In this document: positions 1 to 7,997 of the stretch, in pieces
Position numbering within the stretch: the first letter of the stretch is position 1
How the letters are laid out: each line of letters opens with the position of its first letter
Assembly: GCF_007559425.1 (NCBI RefSeq)
Contig: NZ_VMHE01000005.1
Span: 1-64,000 of the forward strand
DNA from: Allobacillus salarius
GTDB taxonomy: Bacteria > Bacillota > Bacilli > Bacillales > Alkalibacillaceae
DNA length: 64,000 nt
Reading direction: 5' to 3'
The notes under the pieces: generated by a model
Databases searched by the model: none
Told to the model about the DNA's origin: nothing
The model's input: only the letters and a program-made list of their open reading frames with translations
Made by a program: the position numbers and the translations under genes

Positions 1-110
1 TTCTTTCCCAATCAATAAGAAAGAAACCGAATTGACTTCAGGCTATTTTGTTTAGTTTTCAAGGTTCGAAATGTTCTTCGTCATTTATTGCCGCCTCAAA
101 ACAGCGACTT
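1..110 (-). other. rRNA operon leader (16S would lie left of window)
   Basis: Read on the minus strand, this stretch contains CCTTGAAAACTAAAC followed by an A/T-rich leader. This wording is typical of the region between rrn promoters and the 16S gene in Bacillaceae. It lies directly downstream of two tandem promoters on the same strand. The 16S gene itself is not in the window, so the assignment rests on the leader wording and promoter layout. Confidence 0.65.
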
Positions 111-114
111 TATA

Positions 115-143
115 AATGTAACACGCATTCAAGTTTGCGTCAA
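115..143 (-). promoter_or_regulatory. rrn promoter P2
   Basis: On the minus strand the -35 TTGACG (138-143) is followed by a 17-nt spacer and the -10 TACATT (115-120). This is a near-consensus sigma-A promoter directly upstream of the rRNA leader, and it is the downstream member of a tandem pair. Confidence 0.7.
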
Positions 144-198
144 TACTTTTTTGAATTTGTGTTAGCAACTTATTTAGCCGTTTTTTGCGACGGTTATA

Positions 199-228
199 AA
201 TATAGCATGGAGTATTTATAGAAGTCAA
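199..228 (-). promoter_or_regulatory. rrn promoter P1
   Basis: On the minus strand the -35 TTGACT (223-228), an 18-nt spacer and the -10 TATATT (199-204) form a second sigma-A promoter about 84 bp upstream of P2. Tandem promoters of this kind are typical of Bacillus rrn operons. Confidence 0.65.
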
Positions 229-268
229 TAGTTATTCTCGTCTTTTTTTATTTATCTTGGAACATCCC

Positions 269-300
269 TAATGAGCCACCGGTTCCTCAGTCGCTCATTA
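269..300. repeat. inverted repeat TAATGAGC/GCTCATTA
   Basis: TAATGAGC (269-276) and GCTCATTA (293-300) form a perfect 8-bp stem around a 16-nt loop. It lies between the rrn promoters and the end of the membrane-anchored gene at 346. No T-run follows directly on the minus strand, so it is at best a weak terminator for that gene. Confidence 0.35.
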
Positions 301-345
301 GCATCCCCAAAAATATAAAATGTGCTCATTGACCTGCATTTTCGA

Positions 346-909
346 TTATCGCTTTCCTGATCCTTCTCTCACTTGCTCAATATATGCCGCTTCTTCAGCC
401 TCACTTAAAATGCCATAAGCTTCACCGACAGTTCCATTTTGCATCCGCCATATTGTATTATGATCTTCATCAGCCTGTGAAAAATCTCCATTAGACCATC
501 GAGTTAATATATCTCTATAGATATCTTCATTATTGATGCCTGTTTCGTCCAGTCCGTTCAATAACCATTCAATTCTTTCCTCTGTTATTAAATAAAAACC
601 CCATTTTTTATTGGCTTTTACTTTTTGGTGAGACATACCATGAATGTACTCTTGATAATACGCTTCAGACAATTCACTTTGTGTTCGTTTTTGTCCAAAC
701 GGGTTTTTTCCTTCTTCTTTATATTCTTCGATTTCTTCTTCTGTTACGTCTTGTTTTGCTTGTTCCCTTGCTTGCTCAATCTCTTTTTCTACTTCCGGCT
801 CAGCCTCAGAGGTCTCATTTAAGATGTTTTCGTTCATCCAGTAGTATGTACCAGTAGCAATTATTACAACAATCAAGATTGGTAGAAGCCATTTCCACGT
901 ACCCTTCAA
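346..909 (-). CDS. membrane-anchored protein of unknown function
   Basis: A 187-residue protein with one N-terminal transmembrane segment (about residues 8-25). A highly charged Glu/Lys-rich, probably helical linker (about 35-75) follows, then a globular C-terminal half of about 100 residues. The start is a TTG at 909 because the only good ribosome-binding site (GAGGGGG) lies 6-7 nt upstream of it; a longer reading frame would place that site inside the gene. The protein probably sits in the membrane with its C-terminal domain outside. It resembles small anchored proteins of uncharacterised families in Bacillaceae, and I assign no function. It stands alone between the rrn promoters and ygzB. 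Confidence 0.75.
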   Translation of the reverse strand: MKGTWKWLLPILIVVIIATGTYYWMNENILNETSEAEPEVEKEIEQAREQAKQDVTEEEIEEYKEEGKNPFGQKRTQSELSEAYYQEYIHGMSHQKVKANKKWGFYLITEERIEWLLNGLDETGINNEDIYRDILTRWSNGDFSQADEDHNTIWRMQNGTVGEAYGILSEAEEAAYIEQVREGSGKR

Positions 910-1077
910 TATAATCCCCCTCAATGCTTTTATGTTTTATTAGAATATTTTATCAATAATGGTAGATACTTTCATTTTATACAAGTCAGTTACAAAACGA
1001 AACCTTTTTTAGTTTTTCTATCTTTTCGACAATCTCTTGAATGTTCACTCTACTATTAACAAGTTGCGGGACAGATA

Positions 1078-1086
1078 TGCTATAAT
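1078..1086 (+). promoter_or_regulatory. extended -10 promoter of ygzB
   Basis: TG-N-TATAAT (TG at 1078-1079, TATAAT at 1081-1086) lies 26 bp before the ygzB start codon. No good -35 stands at 17 bp, but an extended -10 can compensate for that. Confidence 0.45.
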
Positions 1087-1111
1087 TCTTATGGAAAGAA
1101 GGAGGTTCACC

Positions 1112-1483
1112 ATGGGGTTAAAATACAGTAGTAAAATTAATAAAATCCGGACGGTAGCCTTAGGGCTAATCTTCGCCGGAATGATCATTATGTATATTGG
1201 ACTATATTTCAGAAATATTGAGTGGTTATTAGTCACTTTCATGATTCTCGGCTTGATCGCCATTGGATTGAGTACCGTTATTTACTTATGGATTGGTATG
1301 TTATCAACGAAAGCCATTCCGATTGAATGTCCGGAATGTGGCAGACCGACGAAAATGCTTGGACGTGTTGACGCCTGCATGCATTGCAAGCAGCCTCTCA
1401 CATTCGACCGAAATCTTGAAGGTAAAGAATTTGATGAAAAGTATAATTCCAAAAAATATTGGAAAGAACAACAAGATCAATAA
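1112..1483 (+). CDS. ygzB: YgzB-family membrane protein (UPF0295)
   Basis: A 123-residue protein. The N-terminal [11 protein letters not shown] stretch, two transmembrane segments (about residues 15-35 and 42-65) and a C-terminal zinc-ribbon-like part with CPECG and CMHC pairs match the B. subtilis YgzB family. The start at 1112 is chosen for the strong GGAGG at 1101-1105; the frame stays open about 75 nt further upstream without a ribosome site. In B. subtilis ygzB is also the neighbour of perR. The function is unknown; the paired cysteines suggest metal binding. Confidence 0.88.
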   Translation: MGLKYSSKINKIRTVALGLIFAGMIIMYIGLYFRNIEWLLVTFMILGLIAIGLSTVIYLWIGMLSTKAIPIECPECGRPTKMLGRVDACMHCKQPLTFDRNLEGKEFDEKYNSKKYWKEQQDQ

Positions 1484-1516
1484 CAGCATAATCAATCTCA
1501 TTTCTGTGCATATGTA

Positions 1517-1545
1517 AAAAGGGCTAATCGATTAGCCCTTTTTTT
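1517..1545. terminator. bidirectional terminator, ygzB/perR
   Basis: GGGCTAAT-CG-ATTAGCCC (1521-1538) is a perfect hairpin flanked by A's on the left and a T-run on the right. It lies between convergent ygzB and perR and can serve both. Confidence 0.9.
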
Positions 1546-1556
1546 GTGTCAGTTTA

Positions 1557-2000
1557 TTAATGCTTTGCCATCTGCTGGCAATTTTCGCAAGTGCCATAAA
1601 CCTCTAAACGGTGATTGGATACATCAAATCCTGTTACCTGTTCAGCAAGTTGTTCCACTTCATTTAATGAAGGGTAATGGAAATCTACAATCTTACCGCA
1701 CTCATCGCAGATAATGTGGTAATGATCTGAAGTGTTACAATCGAATCGACTGGAAGAATCTCCATATGTTAATTCTCGAACAAGTCCGATATCTAAAAAA
1801 ACGCGAAGATTATTATAGACGGTCGCAACGCTCATGTTCGGAAATTTGTCTTCCAATGCTTTATAAATCTCATCTGCAGTTGGGTGCTTCATGGATTGCA
1901 TCAAGTATTCCAGCACTGCATGACGCTGTGGTGTAATACGAACACCCGATTCCTTTAACGTTGTTAATGCTTCTTGTAATCTTTGTTCAGGCACCGTCAT
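1557..2000 (-). CDS. perR: peroxide-sensing repressor PerR
   Basis: A Fur-family regulator of 147 residues. The N-terminal winged helix is followed by the metal-binding dimerisation domain. The regulatory metal ligands of PerR are all visible: H39, D87, H93, H95 and D106. The Asp at the last position separates PerR from Fur-type proteins. The structural Zn site is C98/C101 plus C138/C141. With Fe2+ bound, PerR represses peroxide-defence genes, and metal-catalysed oxidation of ligand histidines inactivates it. The ribosome site GAGGTG lies just before the ATG. A Per-box match sits in its own upstream region, so autoregulation is likely. The bcp peroxiredoxin lies nearby. Confidence 0.95.
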   Translation of the reverse strand: MTVPEQRLQEALTTLKESGVRITPQRHAVLEYLMQSMKHPTADEIYKALEDKFPNMSVATVYNNLRVFLDIGLVRELTYGDSSSRFDCNTSDHYHIICDECGKIVDFHYPSLNEVEQLAEQVTGFDVSNHRLEVYGTCENCQQMAKH

Positions 2001-2034
2001 GCACCTCGCTTTCCTAAATAATAATATTCTTACA

Positions 2035-2049
2035 TTAGAATGCTTATAA
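2035..2049 (-). promoter_or_regulatory. PerR box upstream of perR
   Basis: TTAGAATGCTTATAA matches the PerR operator TTATAATnATTATAA at 12 of the 14 fixed positions. It lies just downstream of the likely -10 element, where bound repressor would block initiation. Binding is inferred, not shown. Confidence 0.6.
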
Positions 2050-2052
2050 TTT

Positions 2053-2082
2053 AGTTTACTAAGCGATTGCTATGATTGTCAA
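2053..2082 (-). promoter_or_regulatory. perR promoter
   Basis: On the minus strand a perfect -35 TTGACA (2077-2082) is followed by an 18-nt spacer and a weak -10 TAAACT (2053-2058). The Per box begins 3 bp further downstream. Confidence 0.5.
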
Positions 2083-2174
2083 TTAAATTGTATTCTTTCT
2101 AAATAAGCTAAGTCATTCATTCATTTAAAAAGAGTCGGATTACTATAATAAATCCCTATTTCGCTGGACGTTTT

Positions 2175-2732
2175 TTAAATGTCTGTATGCAAAGGTAGCT
2201 CTTCGCCGCCCAAATGATGATTGACATATCGAGCTGCAACAAACAAAAAGTCAGAAAGACGATTTAAATAGGATTGTACGAGTGGATTAGTCAAGTCTTC
2301 ACCCATTGATATTGTGACACGTTCTGCACGACGGGCAATTGTTCGCGCAACATGTAAGCTCGCAGCTGCTGGATGACCAGATGGCAGAATGAAATTTTTT
2401 AATTCTTCAAGATCTTGATCCCAGCGATCGATCGTTGTTTCTAACTGATCGATATGTTCTTGTTTTAATTTCCACATAACCTCTTTATCACTCGGCGTTG
2501 CAAGCTCTGCACCGACGTGAAACAAAATCGTTTGCACCCTGTGAAGTGCATCAATTACTTCCTGCTTCCCTTCCCATGTTTCATTGGTCAATTGACTTAG
2601 TGCTAATCCAACCATCGAGTTTGTTTCGTCACAAGTTCCATAAGCTTCAACCCGGACGTCATTTTTCGGAACTCGTGTCCCATAAATTAAGGACGTTTCC
2701 CCTTTATCTCCCGAACGTGTATATATACGCAT
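2175..2732 (-). CDS. ATP:cob(I)alamin adenosyltransferase (PduO type)
   Basis: A 185-residue protein that transfers the adenosyl group of ATP to cob(I)alamin, making the coenzyme for B12-dependent mutases and dehydratases. The N-terminal RSGDKGETSL phosphate-binding loop, the central ARTIARRAER arginine-rich motif and the C-terminal NRLSDFLFVAARYVN motif are the family's hallmarks. The start at 2732 follows AAAGGGG and lies one base after the stop codon of the upstream dehydrogenase gene, so the two are surely cotranscribed. B. subtilis YvqK is the likely counterpart. Confidence 0.9.
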   Translation of the reverse strand: MRIYTRSGDKGETSLIYGTRVPKNDVRVEAYGTCDETNSMVGLALSQLTNETWEGKQEVIDALHRVQTILFHVGAELATPSDKEVMWKLKQEHIDQLETTIDRWDQDLEELKNFILPSGHPAAASLHVARTIARRAERVTISMGEDLTNPLVQSYLNRLSDFLFVAARYVNHHLGGEELPLHTDI

Positions 2733-2733
2733 A

Positions 2734-3684
2734 TTAATACCCCTTTCGAGCGTCGATTTGATTGAGCGGAAATTCTTCATTTTTTAAGTATGCATCTAAG
2801 TTCTTTTTAAAGATCTCAAAACCCCTCGGTTGATAATGTCTAGAAATCCCAGATAAATGTGGTGTAATCGTCGTGTTTTCTAAACTCCACAACGGACTTT
2901 GTTCGTTCAGAGGCTCTTCTTCCATTACATCCAATATCGCGTGCTGTATTTTTTCTTGTTTTAACGCATCGATTAACTCTTTTTCATCTACTGTTGTTCC
3001 ACGACCCATATTCAGAAATATAGCTTCGTTATGCATTGCATCGAACTGTTCAGTGCCGAACACTTTCTCTGTCTCTGTAGTTGCTGGCAAAACATTAATG
3101 ACATAATCAGCGTTCCCTAGCTGTATGTTTAGTTCCTCGATTGTATACGTTTCATCAAAGTTCTCTTTCGCCCGGCCACTCTTTGATATGCCAATTGTTC
3201 TCATACGAAAAGCTTTCGCCAAACGTGCGACTTCCTGGCCAATCGCACCTGTTCCTGCAATAAGCATTGTTTTCCCAGAGATCTCAACCATTTTTACTGC
3301 TCGTGACCATTCATGAGCTTTTTCTTTTTCATAAAGCTCCTTCGCTTTTCGTTCAACTTGCAACAACATTGCAATTGCATATTCACCCATAGGTCCCGCT
3401 GAGATTCCTCGTGCGTTTGTTACGGAAATACCTTTCTCAGCAACCTTTTCTAACGGCATGTCATCAACACCAGCTGAGACGACCATGATCCACTTCAACT
3501 TGTTTGCTTTCTCAATATGTTCTTCAGTCAAATCCACACCATAGGTGATGAGCACTTCAGCTTCATGCAATTCTGGTTCCGCTTCGTCAATCGACTCTTT
3601 CCATAAAAATTCGACTTTAGGAAAGCTCTTTTCCATATCCTCTTTAATTACTGCTTTCGTTTTAAATGTCGTTAGTACCTTCAT
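2734..3684 (-). CDS. D-isomer-specific 2-hydroxyacid dehydrogenase
   Basis: A 316-residue NAD(P)-dependent oxidoreductase. The substrate domain is formed by both ends of the chain. The central Rossmann domain carries GTGAIGQ (about residue 145). Catalytic residues are visible: Arg in NMGRG, Glu in the DVMEEEPL stretch and His in TPHLSG. The family reduces 2-keto acids to D-2-hydroxy acids or the reverse; the substrate cannot be told from sequence. The ribosome site AAAGGAG precedes the start. It sits between bcp upstream and the cobalamin adenosyltransferase downstream on the same strand, probably as one transcript. Confidence 0.88.
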   Translation of the reverse strand: MKVLTTFKTKAVIKEDMEKSFPKVEFLWKESIDEAEPELHEAEVLITYGVDLTEEHIEKANKLKWIMVVSAGVDDMPLEKVAEKGISVTNARGISAGPMGEYAIAMLLQVERKAKELYEKEKAHEWSRAVKMVEISGKTMLIAGTGAIGQEVARLAKAFRMRTIGISKSGRAKENFDETYTIEELNIQLGNADYVINVLPATTETEKVFGTEQFDAMHNEAIFLNMGRGTTVDEKELIDALKQEKIQHAILDVMEEEPLNEQSPLWSLENTTITPHLSGISRHYQPRGFEIFKKNLDAYLKNEEFPLNQIDARKGY

Positions 3685-3712
3685 ATCGATTTGCTCCTTT
3701 AACTGGCTCGAC

Positions 3713-4183
3713 TTATTGCAAATTGTTTTCGATATATTGTAATGCTTCTTCTACGTGATCTTTTACTCTAACTTTTCGGAACTCCTTCACTAGATTACCT
3801 TCACGATCAATGATGAAAGTGGAACGTTCAATTCCTTCATATTCTCTTCCGAAGTTCTTTTTCAATTTCCAAACATCATACGTTTCTGCAACTTGATGAT
3901 CTTCGTCTGCAAGTAACAAAAACGGCAGCTCATGTTTTTCAATAAATTTGTTATGTCTATCAACCGAATCCGGGCTTACACCTAGAATAACGGCATCCAA
4001 CTCACTGAATTTTTCATATTGATCTCTGAAATCACATGCTTGAGTCGTACATCCCGGTGTCATATCTTTCGGATAGAAATATAAAACAACGAATCTTCCG
4101 CGATAGTCCGATAAACTGACGGATTCACCGTTACTGGCTGGTAGTGTAAAATCAGGTGCTGTTTGTCCTACTTCGACTGTCAT
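3713..4183 (-). CDS. bcp: thiol peroxidase Bcp (peroxiredoxin Q)
   Basis: A 156-residue thioredoxin-fold peroxidase that reduces H2O2 and organic peroxides in the cytoplasm. The active site TPGCTTQAC holds the peroxidatic C45 and the resolving C50 five residues on, the pattern of the alpha/PrxQ group. B. subtilis YgaF, in the same place relative to perR and gsaB, is the counterpart. A sigma-A promoter lies upstream; no clear Per box was found there. Confidence 0.93.
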   Translation of the reverse strand: MTVEVGQTAPDFTLPASNGESVSLSDYRGRFVVLYFYPKDMTPGCTTQACDFRDQYEKFSELDAVILGVSPDSVDRHNKFIEKHELPFLLLADEDHQVAETYDVWKLKKNFGREYEGIERSTFIIDREGNLVKEFRKVRVKDHVEEALQYIENNLQ

Positions 4184-4216
4184 GAGAACATCCCCTTTAT
4201 GATTGTTTGTACTATA

Positions 4217-4245
4217 AGATTACCGAAGTTTTCTGACAGTGACAA
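4217..4245 (-). promoter_or_regulatory. bcp promoter
   Basis: On the minus strand TTGTCA (4240-4245), a 17-nt spacer and TAATCT (4217-4222) form a plausible sigma-A promoter about 35 bp before the bcp start codon. Confidence 0.55.
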
Positions 4246-4302
4246 ATATTTATACCTTTCATTTCAGCTTTACCATTGGTTCGACAAAGCTCCATAAAGT
4301 TT

Positions 4303-4321
4303 GGGAAATTTCCCGGGAAAT
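4303..4321. repeat. interleaved palindromes
   Basis: GGGAAATTTCCC (4303-4314) and ATTTCCCGGGAAAT (4308-4321) are two perfect overlapping palindromes just past the end of the channel gene. No T-run follows. It could be an operator, or a remnant hairpin behind the channel gene. Confidence 0.4.
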
Positions 4322-4338
4322 AAGTTGTATCTTGGCGA

Positions 4339-4725
4339 CTAACCGAGGAGCTTGTACAAAAATGCTGCAGGGAGCAAATACCCAATCATCGCTTCAAATA
4401 AAGCAATCGGTTTGCCGATGCCAATTGGTGTTACATCACCATAACCGACAGTCATCAGTGTGACACCACTAAAGTAGACCGAATGAAAAAACCGCTCGAA
4501 GGACGTTCCGGATTGGAGCGGCTGATTGACGAGCAGTGAAAACCCCGCTTCAGATAGCAAAAAATAGAGCAAAGCAAATCCGAGCATTAATATGAAATAG
4601 ATGGCTATAAACGAGGTAAATAACTCTTTCGAAAAAGCTCCACGTACATCTTGATAGTTTTTTACGAATACGAATAAGCTGCTGATGATAATTAGAATGA
4701 TAAGTATAGCGAAAAACCGATCCAT
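4339..4725 (-). CDS. small two-helix potassium channel
   Basis: A 128-residue protein holding little more than the pore module of a K+ channel. There are transmembrane segments at about residues 3-22 and 40-60, then a pore helix with the selectivity filter TVGYGD, then a final transmembrane segment. It has no cytoplasmic RCK/TrkA-N domain, unlike B. subtilis YugO. Such minimal channels assemble as tetramers. It is divergent from hemL and ends well short of bcp. GGTGA precedes the ATG. Confidence 0.88.
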   Translation of the reverse strand: MDRFFAILIILIIISSLFVFVKNYQDVRGAFSKELFTSFIAIYFILMLGFALLYFLLSEAGFSLLVNQPLQSGTSFERFFHSVYFSGVTLMTVGYGDVTPIGIGKPIALFEAMIGYLLPAAFLYKLLG

Positions 4726-4797
4726 GTAATCACCAATTCCTTCGTTAATGCTTCATTATATGAAGTTTCTCTTCAAAAGATGTTCGTAAATCGTTAT

Positions 4798-4805
4798 GCT
4801 AGAAT
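4798..4805 (+). promoter_or_regulatory. possible extended -10 of hemL
   Basis: TG-C-TAGAAT, with TAGAAT at 4800-4805, lies about 34 bp before the hemL start. No strong -35 is seen, so the call rests on the extended -10 alone. Confidence 0.35.
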
Positions 4806-4838
4806 GGTTAACGAGAATCTTTTAGGAGGAATGTTGTT

Positions 4839-6134
4839 GTGAATCGAACTACATCTGAAAAACTTTATGAAGAAGCAAATGATTTAATCCTCGGCGGTGT
4901 CAACTCGCCATCACGTGCATATAAAGGGGTTGGCGGCGGAACTCCAGTATTTATGGAAAAAGCGAAAGGCAGTCATTTCTGGGATGTTGATGGGAATGAA
5001 TACATCGACTATTTAGGTGCTTATGGCCCGATTATTACCGGACATGCACATCCACATATTGCTGAGGCGATTTCTGAAGCTGCCTATAATGGTGTGTTAT
5101 ACGGAACGCCGACAAAATTGGAGAACCAATTTGCGAGAATGTTAAAAGATGCAATTCCTACATTAGACAAAGTACGCTTTGTAAACTCTGGTACGGAAGC
5201 GGTTATGACAACAATCCGAGTTGCTCGTGCTTATACGAATCGAACGAAGATCATAAAATTTGCCGGTTGTTATCACGGTCACTCTGACTTAGTGTTGGTC
5301 GCTGCAGGTTCTGGACCTGCTACGTTAGGAACACCTGACTCTGCTGGTGTACCTCAAAGTATCGCCCAAGAAGTAATTACCGTTCCATTTAATGATGTGG
5401 AAGCTTTCCGTGATGCATTAGAACGATTCGGCGATGAAGTGGCCGGGGTACTAGTGGAACCGATTGTCGGTAATTTCGGTATTGTTGAACCTGCTGTCGG
5501 TTTCTTGGAAAAAGTGAAAGAGCTGACACATGAGAATGGGAGTTTATTAATTTTTGATGAAGTCATTACTGCCTTCCGCTTCCATTATGGAAGTGCACAG
5601 GACTTAGTAGGTGTAAACGCAGATATGATTGCCATGGGTAAAATTATCGGAGGCGGTCTACCAATCGGTGCTTATGGTGGACGAGCGGATATTATGGAAC
5701 AAGTCGCCCCACTCGGGCCTGCATACCAAGCAGGAACAATGGCTGGGAACCCTGCTTCGATGGCTGCAGGAATTGCGTGTCTCGAGGTGTTGAATGATCC
5801 TGTGAATTATGAACGGTTAGACGCTATGGGTGAAGCCTTGGAAGAAGGTATTTTAGAAAGTGCCAATAAACATGGTCTACCGGTAAAAATTAATCGGTTA
5901 AAAGGCGCGTTTACGGTTTTCTTTACTGATGAAGAAATTACAAATTATGATCAAGCAGAAAATACCGATGGCGAAATGTTTTCTCGATTTTTCAAGTTGA
6001 TGTTGGATCGAGGCATCAACCTTGCACCATCAAAATATGAAGCTTGGTTCTTAACGATTGCTCACACAGATGAAGATATCGAAAAAACGTTACAAGCGGT
6101 TGATGAAAGCTTTGCAGAAATGGCAAAATCCTAA
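4839..6134 (+). CDS. hemL: glutamate-1-semialdehyde 2,1-aminomutase
   Basis: A 431-residue PLP enzyme of the class-III aminotransferase fold. It converts glutamate-1-semialdehyde to 5-aminolevulinate for tetrapyrrole synthesis. The PLP lysine is K268 in the [17 protein letters not shown] motif; GTEAVM and the YHGH motif bind cofactor. The start is GTG with TAGGAGGA 8 nt upstream. No hem biosynthetic gene is adjacent. The place beside ygaF and ygaE identifies it with the second B. subtilis copy, gsaB (hemL2), rather than the copy in the hemAXCDBL operon. Confidence 0.95.
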   Translation: MNRTTSEKLYEEANDLILGGVNSPSRAYKGVGGGTPVFMEKAKGSHFWDVDGNEYIDYLGAYGPIITGHAHPHIAEAISEAAYNGVLYGTPTKLENQFARMLKDAIPTLDKVRFVNSGTEAVMTTIRVARAYTNRTKIIKFAGCYHGHSDLVLVAAGSGPATLGTPDSAGVPQSIAQEVITVPFNDVEAFRDALERFGDEVAGVLVEPIVGNFGIVEPAVGFLEKVKELTHENGSLLIFDEVITAFRFHYGSAQDLVGVNADMIAMGKIIGGGLPIGAYGGRADIMEQVAPLGPAYQAGTMAGNPASMAAGIACLEVLNDPVNYERLDAMGEALEEGILESANKHGLPVKINRLKGAFTVFFTDEEITNYDQAENTDGEMFSRFFKLMLDRGINLAPSKYEAWFLTIAHTDEDIEKTLQAVDESFAEMAKS

Positions 6135-6285
6135 ATTAATCACAAAAACTTTTCCAAAAAAGCAAAAAGAGTCTTGTTTTTTAAAATGAATGTGTTAATA
6201 TATAGATAATTCAGAATTATTGGATTACCCCTTATTATAGGAACGATGTTATGAAAACTCCCTTCCTTTCTGGTTTTGCCAGATT

Positions 6286-6321
6286 GAAGTGTTCGCAATT
6301 TGTGCGGACACTTCTTTTTTT
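6286..6321 (+). terminator. terminator after hemL
   Basis: GAAGTGT (6286-6292) pairs with ACACTTC (6308-6314). Four further inner pairs, including one G-T, give an 11-bp stem. TTTTTTT follows. It lies in a 307-bp gap between hemL and ygaE in which I see no other gene. Confidence 0.85.
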
Positions 6322-6441
6322 GTTGCATATCAGATTGTGATAGGTAGTAGATTGTTATAAGATAGGAAGAGATTCGATATTCATTACATCTCAGAGTAAT
6401 TTCTGGACAAGGGTGTTTGAAAAGAATTGGAGGTTGATTCA

Positions 6442-7503
6442 ATGAAACTAGGCGCACGTGCATTCAAGACAGGCGTAGCTATTATGATCACGATGTATAT
6501 CGCCACCTTGATTGGTTTTGAGGCTGGATTCTTTGCTGGGACAATTGCGGCAGCAACGTCACTACAGCCCTCCATCTATCGTTCTTTTCAAACGATGGCA
6601 GAACAAATTCAAGCGAATATTTTAGGTTCTGGAATTGCAATCATTATCGTACTGACAGCAGGGAATGCCCCTTTCCTAATTGGTATAGGTATTGTAGTTG
6701 TCATAGGCATATGTACTTTTTTCAAAATGAAAGAAGATACGACATTCATTGCCATCATTGCGCTTCTCGCATTGATGATGTATTCTGCGGATGTCGTATA
6801 CCTAGAGTTTGCAGGAATACGATTTACGACAATTTTAATTGGTATTTTTTCCGCATTCCTAGTGAATTTAGCTTTCTTACCACCAAAATATGAAATCCAA
6901 TTATTTAATCAGATCAGTGAGCTGACTTCGGACCTATTACAATGGATTCGTGTAACGACAAGGCATCTAGCCGATCAGCCTGCCCTTAAAAAAGAAATTG
7001 AAACGCTAAACACGGAACTGTGGCAATTAGAGAACACGTATTTATTATTTTCAGAAGAACGGACATATTCGCGTTCTAGAGGTATTGAACGAGCAAGAAA
7101 GTTAGTCATATTCCGCTCGCTCATCTCTCTATCCCGTAAATCGTATGATTTGTTGACGACTTTACATCGATTGGATTATGACATTGAGCATATTTCGAAA
7201 GACATCAGTAAGCGAATTTTAAAAGAAGTCGATAAGGTGATGCATACACATGAGAAATTGATGCTGATGTATCAAGGACGGATCCGCTCAAAGGATACCG
7301 ATCCGCTCCATAGTGTTTCGACCCCAGATGTGAAGGGGTTAATCGTAGAGTTGATCAATTATTATGATGAAGGTGATGAGGAAGCGCGGTTGAAGTTAAT
7401 CCCGCTTGCGTCGATGTTATATGATTATCATGAAGAAATGATGCATTGCAAAATGTTGATGAAAAGTTATTTAAAGAAAGCACCTGATCATGAACTCTAT
7501 TAA
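6442..7503 (+). CDS. ygaE: YgaE-like aromatic acid exporter family protein
   Basis: A 353-residue membrane protein. Four to five transmembrane segments fill the first 150 residues, and a long, mainly helical cytoplasmic C-terminal domain follows. This is the layout of the DUF939/FUSC-related aromatic acid exporter family, to which B. subtilis YgaE (same neighbourhood) belongs. The start at 6442 is set by GGAGG at 6429-6433. The last 4 bp overlap the end of the convergent gene. The substrate is unknown. Confidence 0.82.
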   Translation: MKLGARAFKTGVAIMITMYIATLIGFEAGFFAGTIAAATSLQPSIYRSFQTMAEQIQANILGSGIAIIIVLTAGNAPFLIGIGIVVVIGICTFFKMKEDTTFIAIIALLALMMYSADVVYLEFAGIRFTTILIGIFSAFLVNLAFLPPKYEIQLFNQISELTSDLLQWIRVTTRHLADQPALKKEIETLNTELWQLENTYLLFSEERTYSRSRGIERARKLVIFRSLISLSRKSYDLLTTLHRLDYDIEHISKDISKRILKEVDKVMHTHEKLMLMYQGRIRSKDTDPLHSVSTPDVKGLIVELINYYDEGDEEARLKLIPLASMLYDYHEEMMHCKMLMKSYLKKAPDHELY

Positions 7504-7997
7504 AAGAGTAAGATAAGCAATAGCATTAACGCTAGGTTCATTAGATATGAATATTCAATTTGCTTTTCCGCTGAAGTCGTTGGACCCGAAAATTTATGAA
7601 CAAAAGTAATTAACAGCAACTGCCATAAAAACGTGAAGTAATACAGCAATGCATAAAAACTAACACGAGAATCAAGAAATTCTGTCAATGAATCGTTTTG
7701 AAAAGCTAAAATGAAAGCGATAAACGATATCGTGAACCAAGCAAATATAATAGGAAGCATTTTTTTCCACGCCGGATGTTGTAAAAACGTCCGGCTTTTC
7801 TTTATTTGAAAAAGAAAGAACAAGCACATGAGACCACTAATGAACAGAAAACCTGTCATAACTAACAATGGAGACGTAACCATCCCCATCGAATCACCGA
7901 TTTGGTAATGGAGATCAATTTCCATATAGTTAAAAATCAGAGCGCTTATGATTAAAACAATCCCGACGGCACCTTGATAGATTGACCATTTATTCAT
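7500..7997 (-). CDS. four-helix membrane protein of unknown function
   Basis: A 165-residue protein with four to five predicted transmembrane segments and short loops. It has no recognisable motif. Its ATG overlaps the last 8 bp of the DUF4129 gene (ATGAATAA), and AAGGAG lies just upstream, so it is the third gene of the DUF58 operon and its role is presumably tied to that pair. Its end overlaps convergent ygaE by 4 bp. Confidence 0.72.
   Translation of the reverse strand: MNKWSIYQGAVGIVLIISALIFNYMEIDLHYQIGDSMGMVTSPLLVMTGFLFISGLMCLFFLFQIKKSRTFLQHPAWKKMLPIIFAWFTISFIAFILAFQNDSLTEFLDSRVSFYALLYYFTFLWQLLLITFVHKFSGPTTSAEKQIEYSYLMNLALMLLLILLF

Noticed and set aside
6135..6441. Riboswitch between hemL and ygaE
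   Set aside because: The only clear structure is a standard terminator placed for hemL; no aptamer-like conserved motif was recognised.
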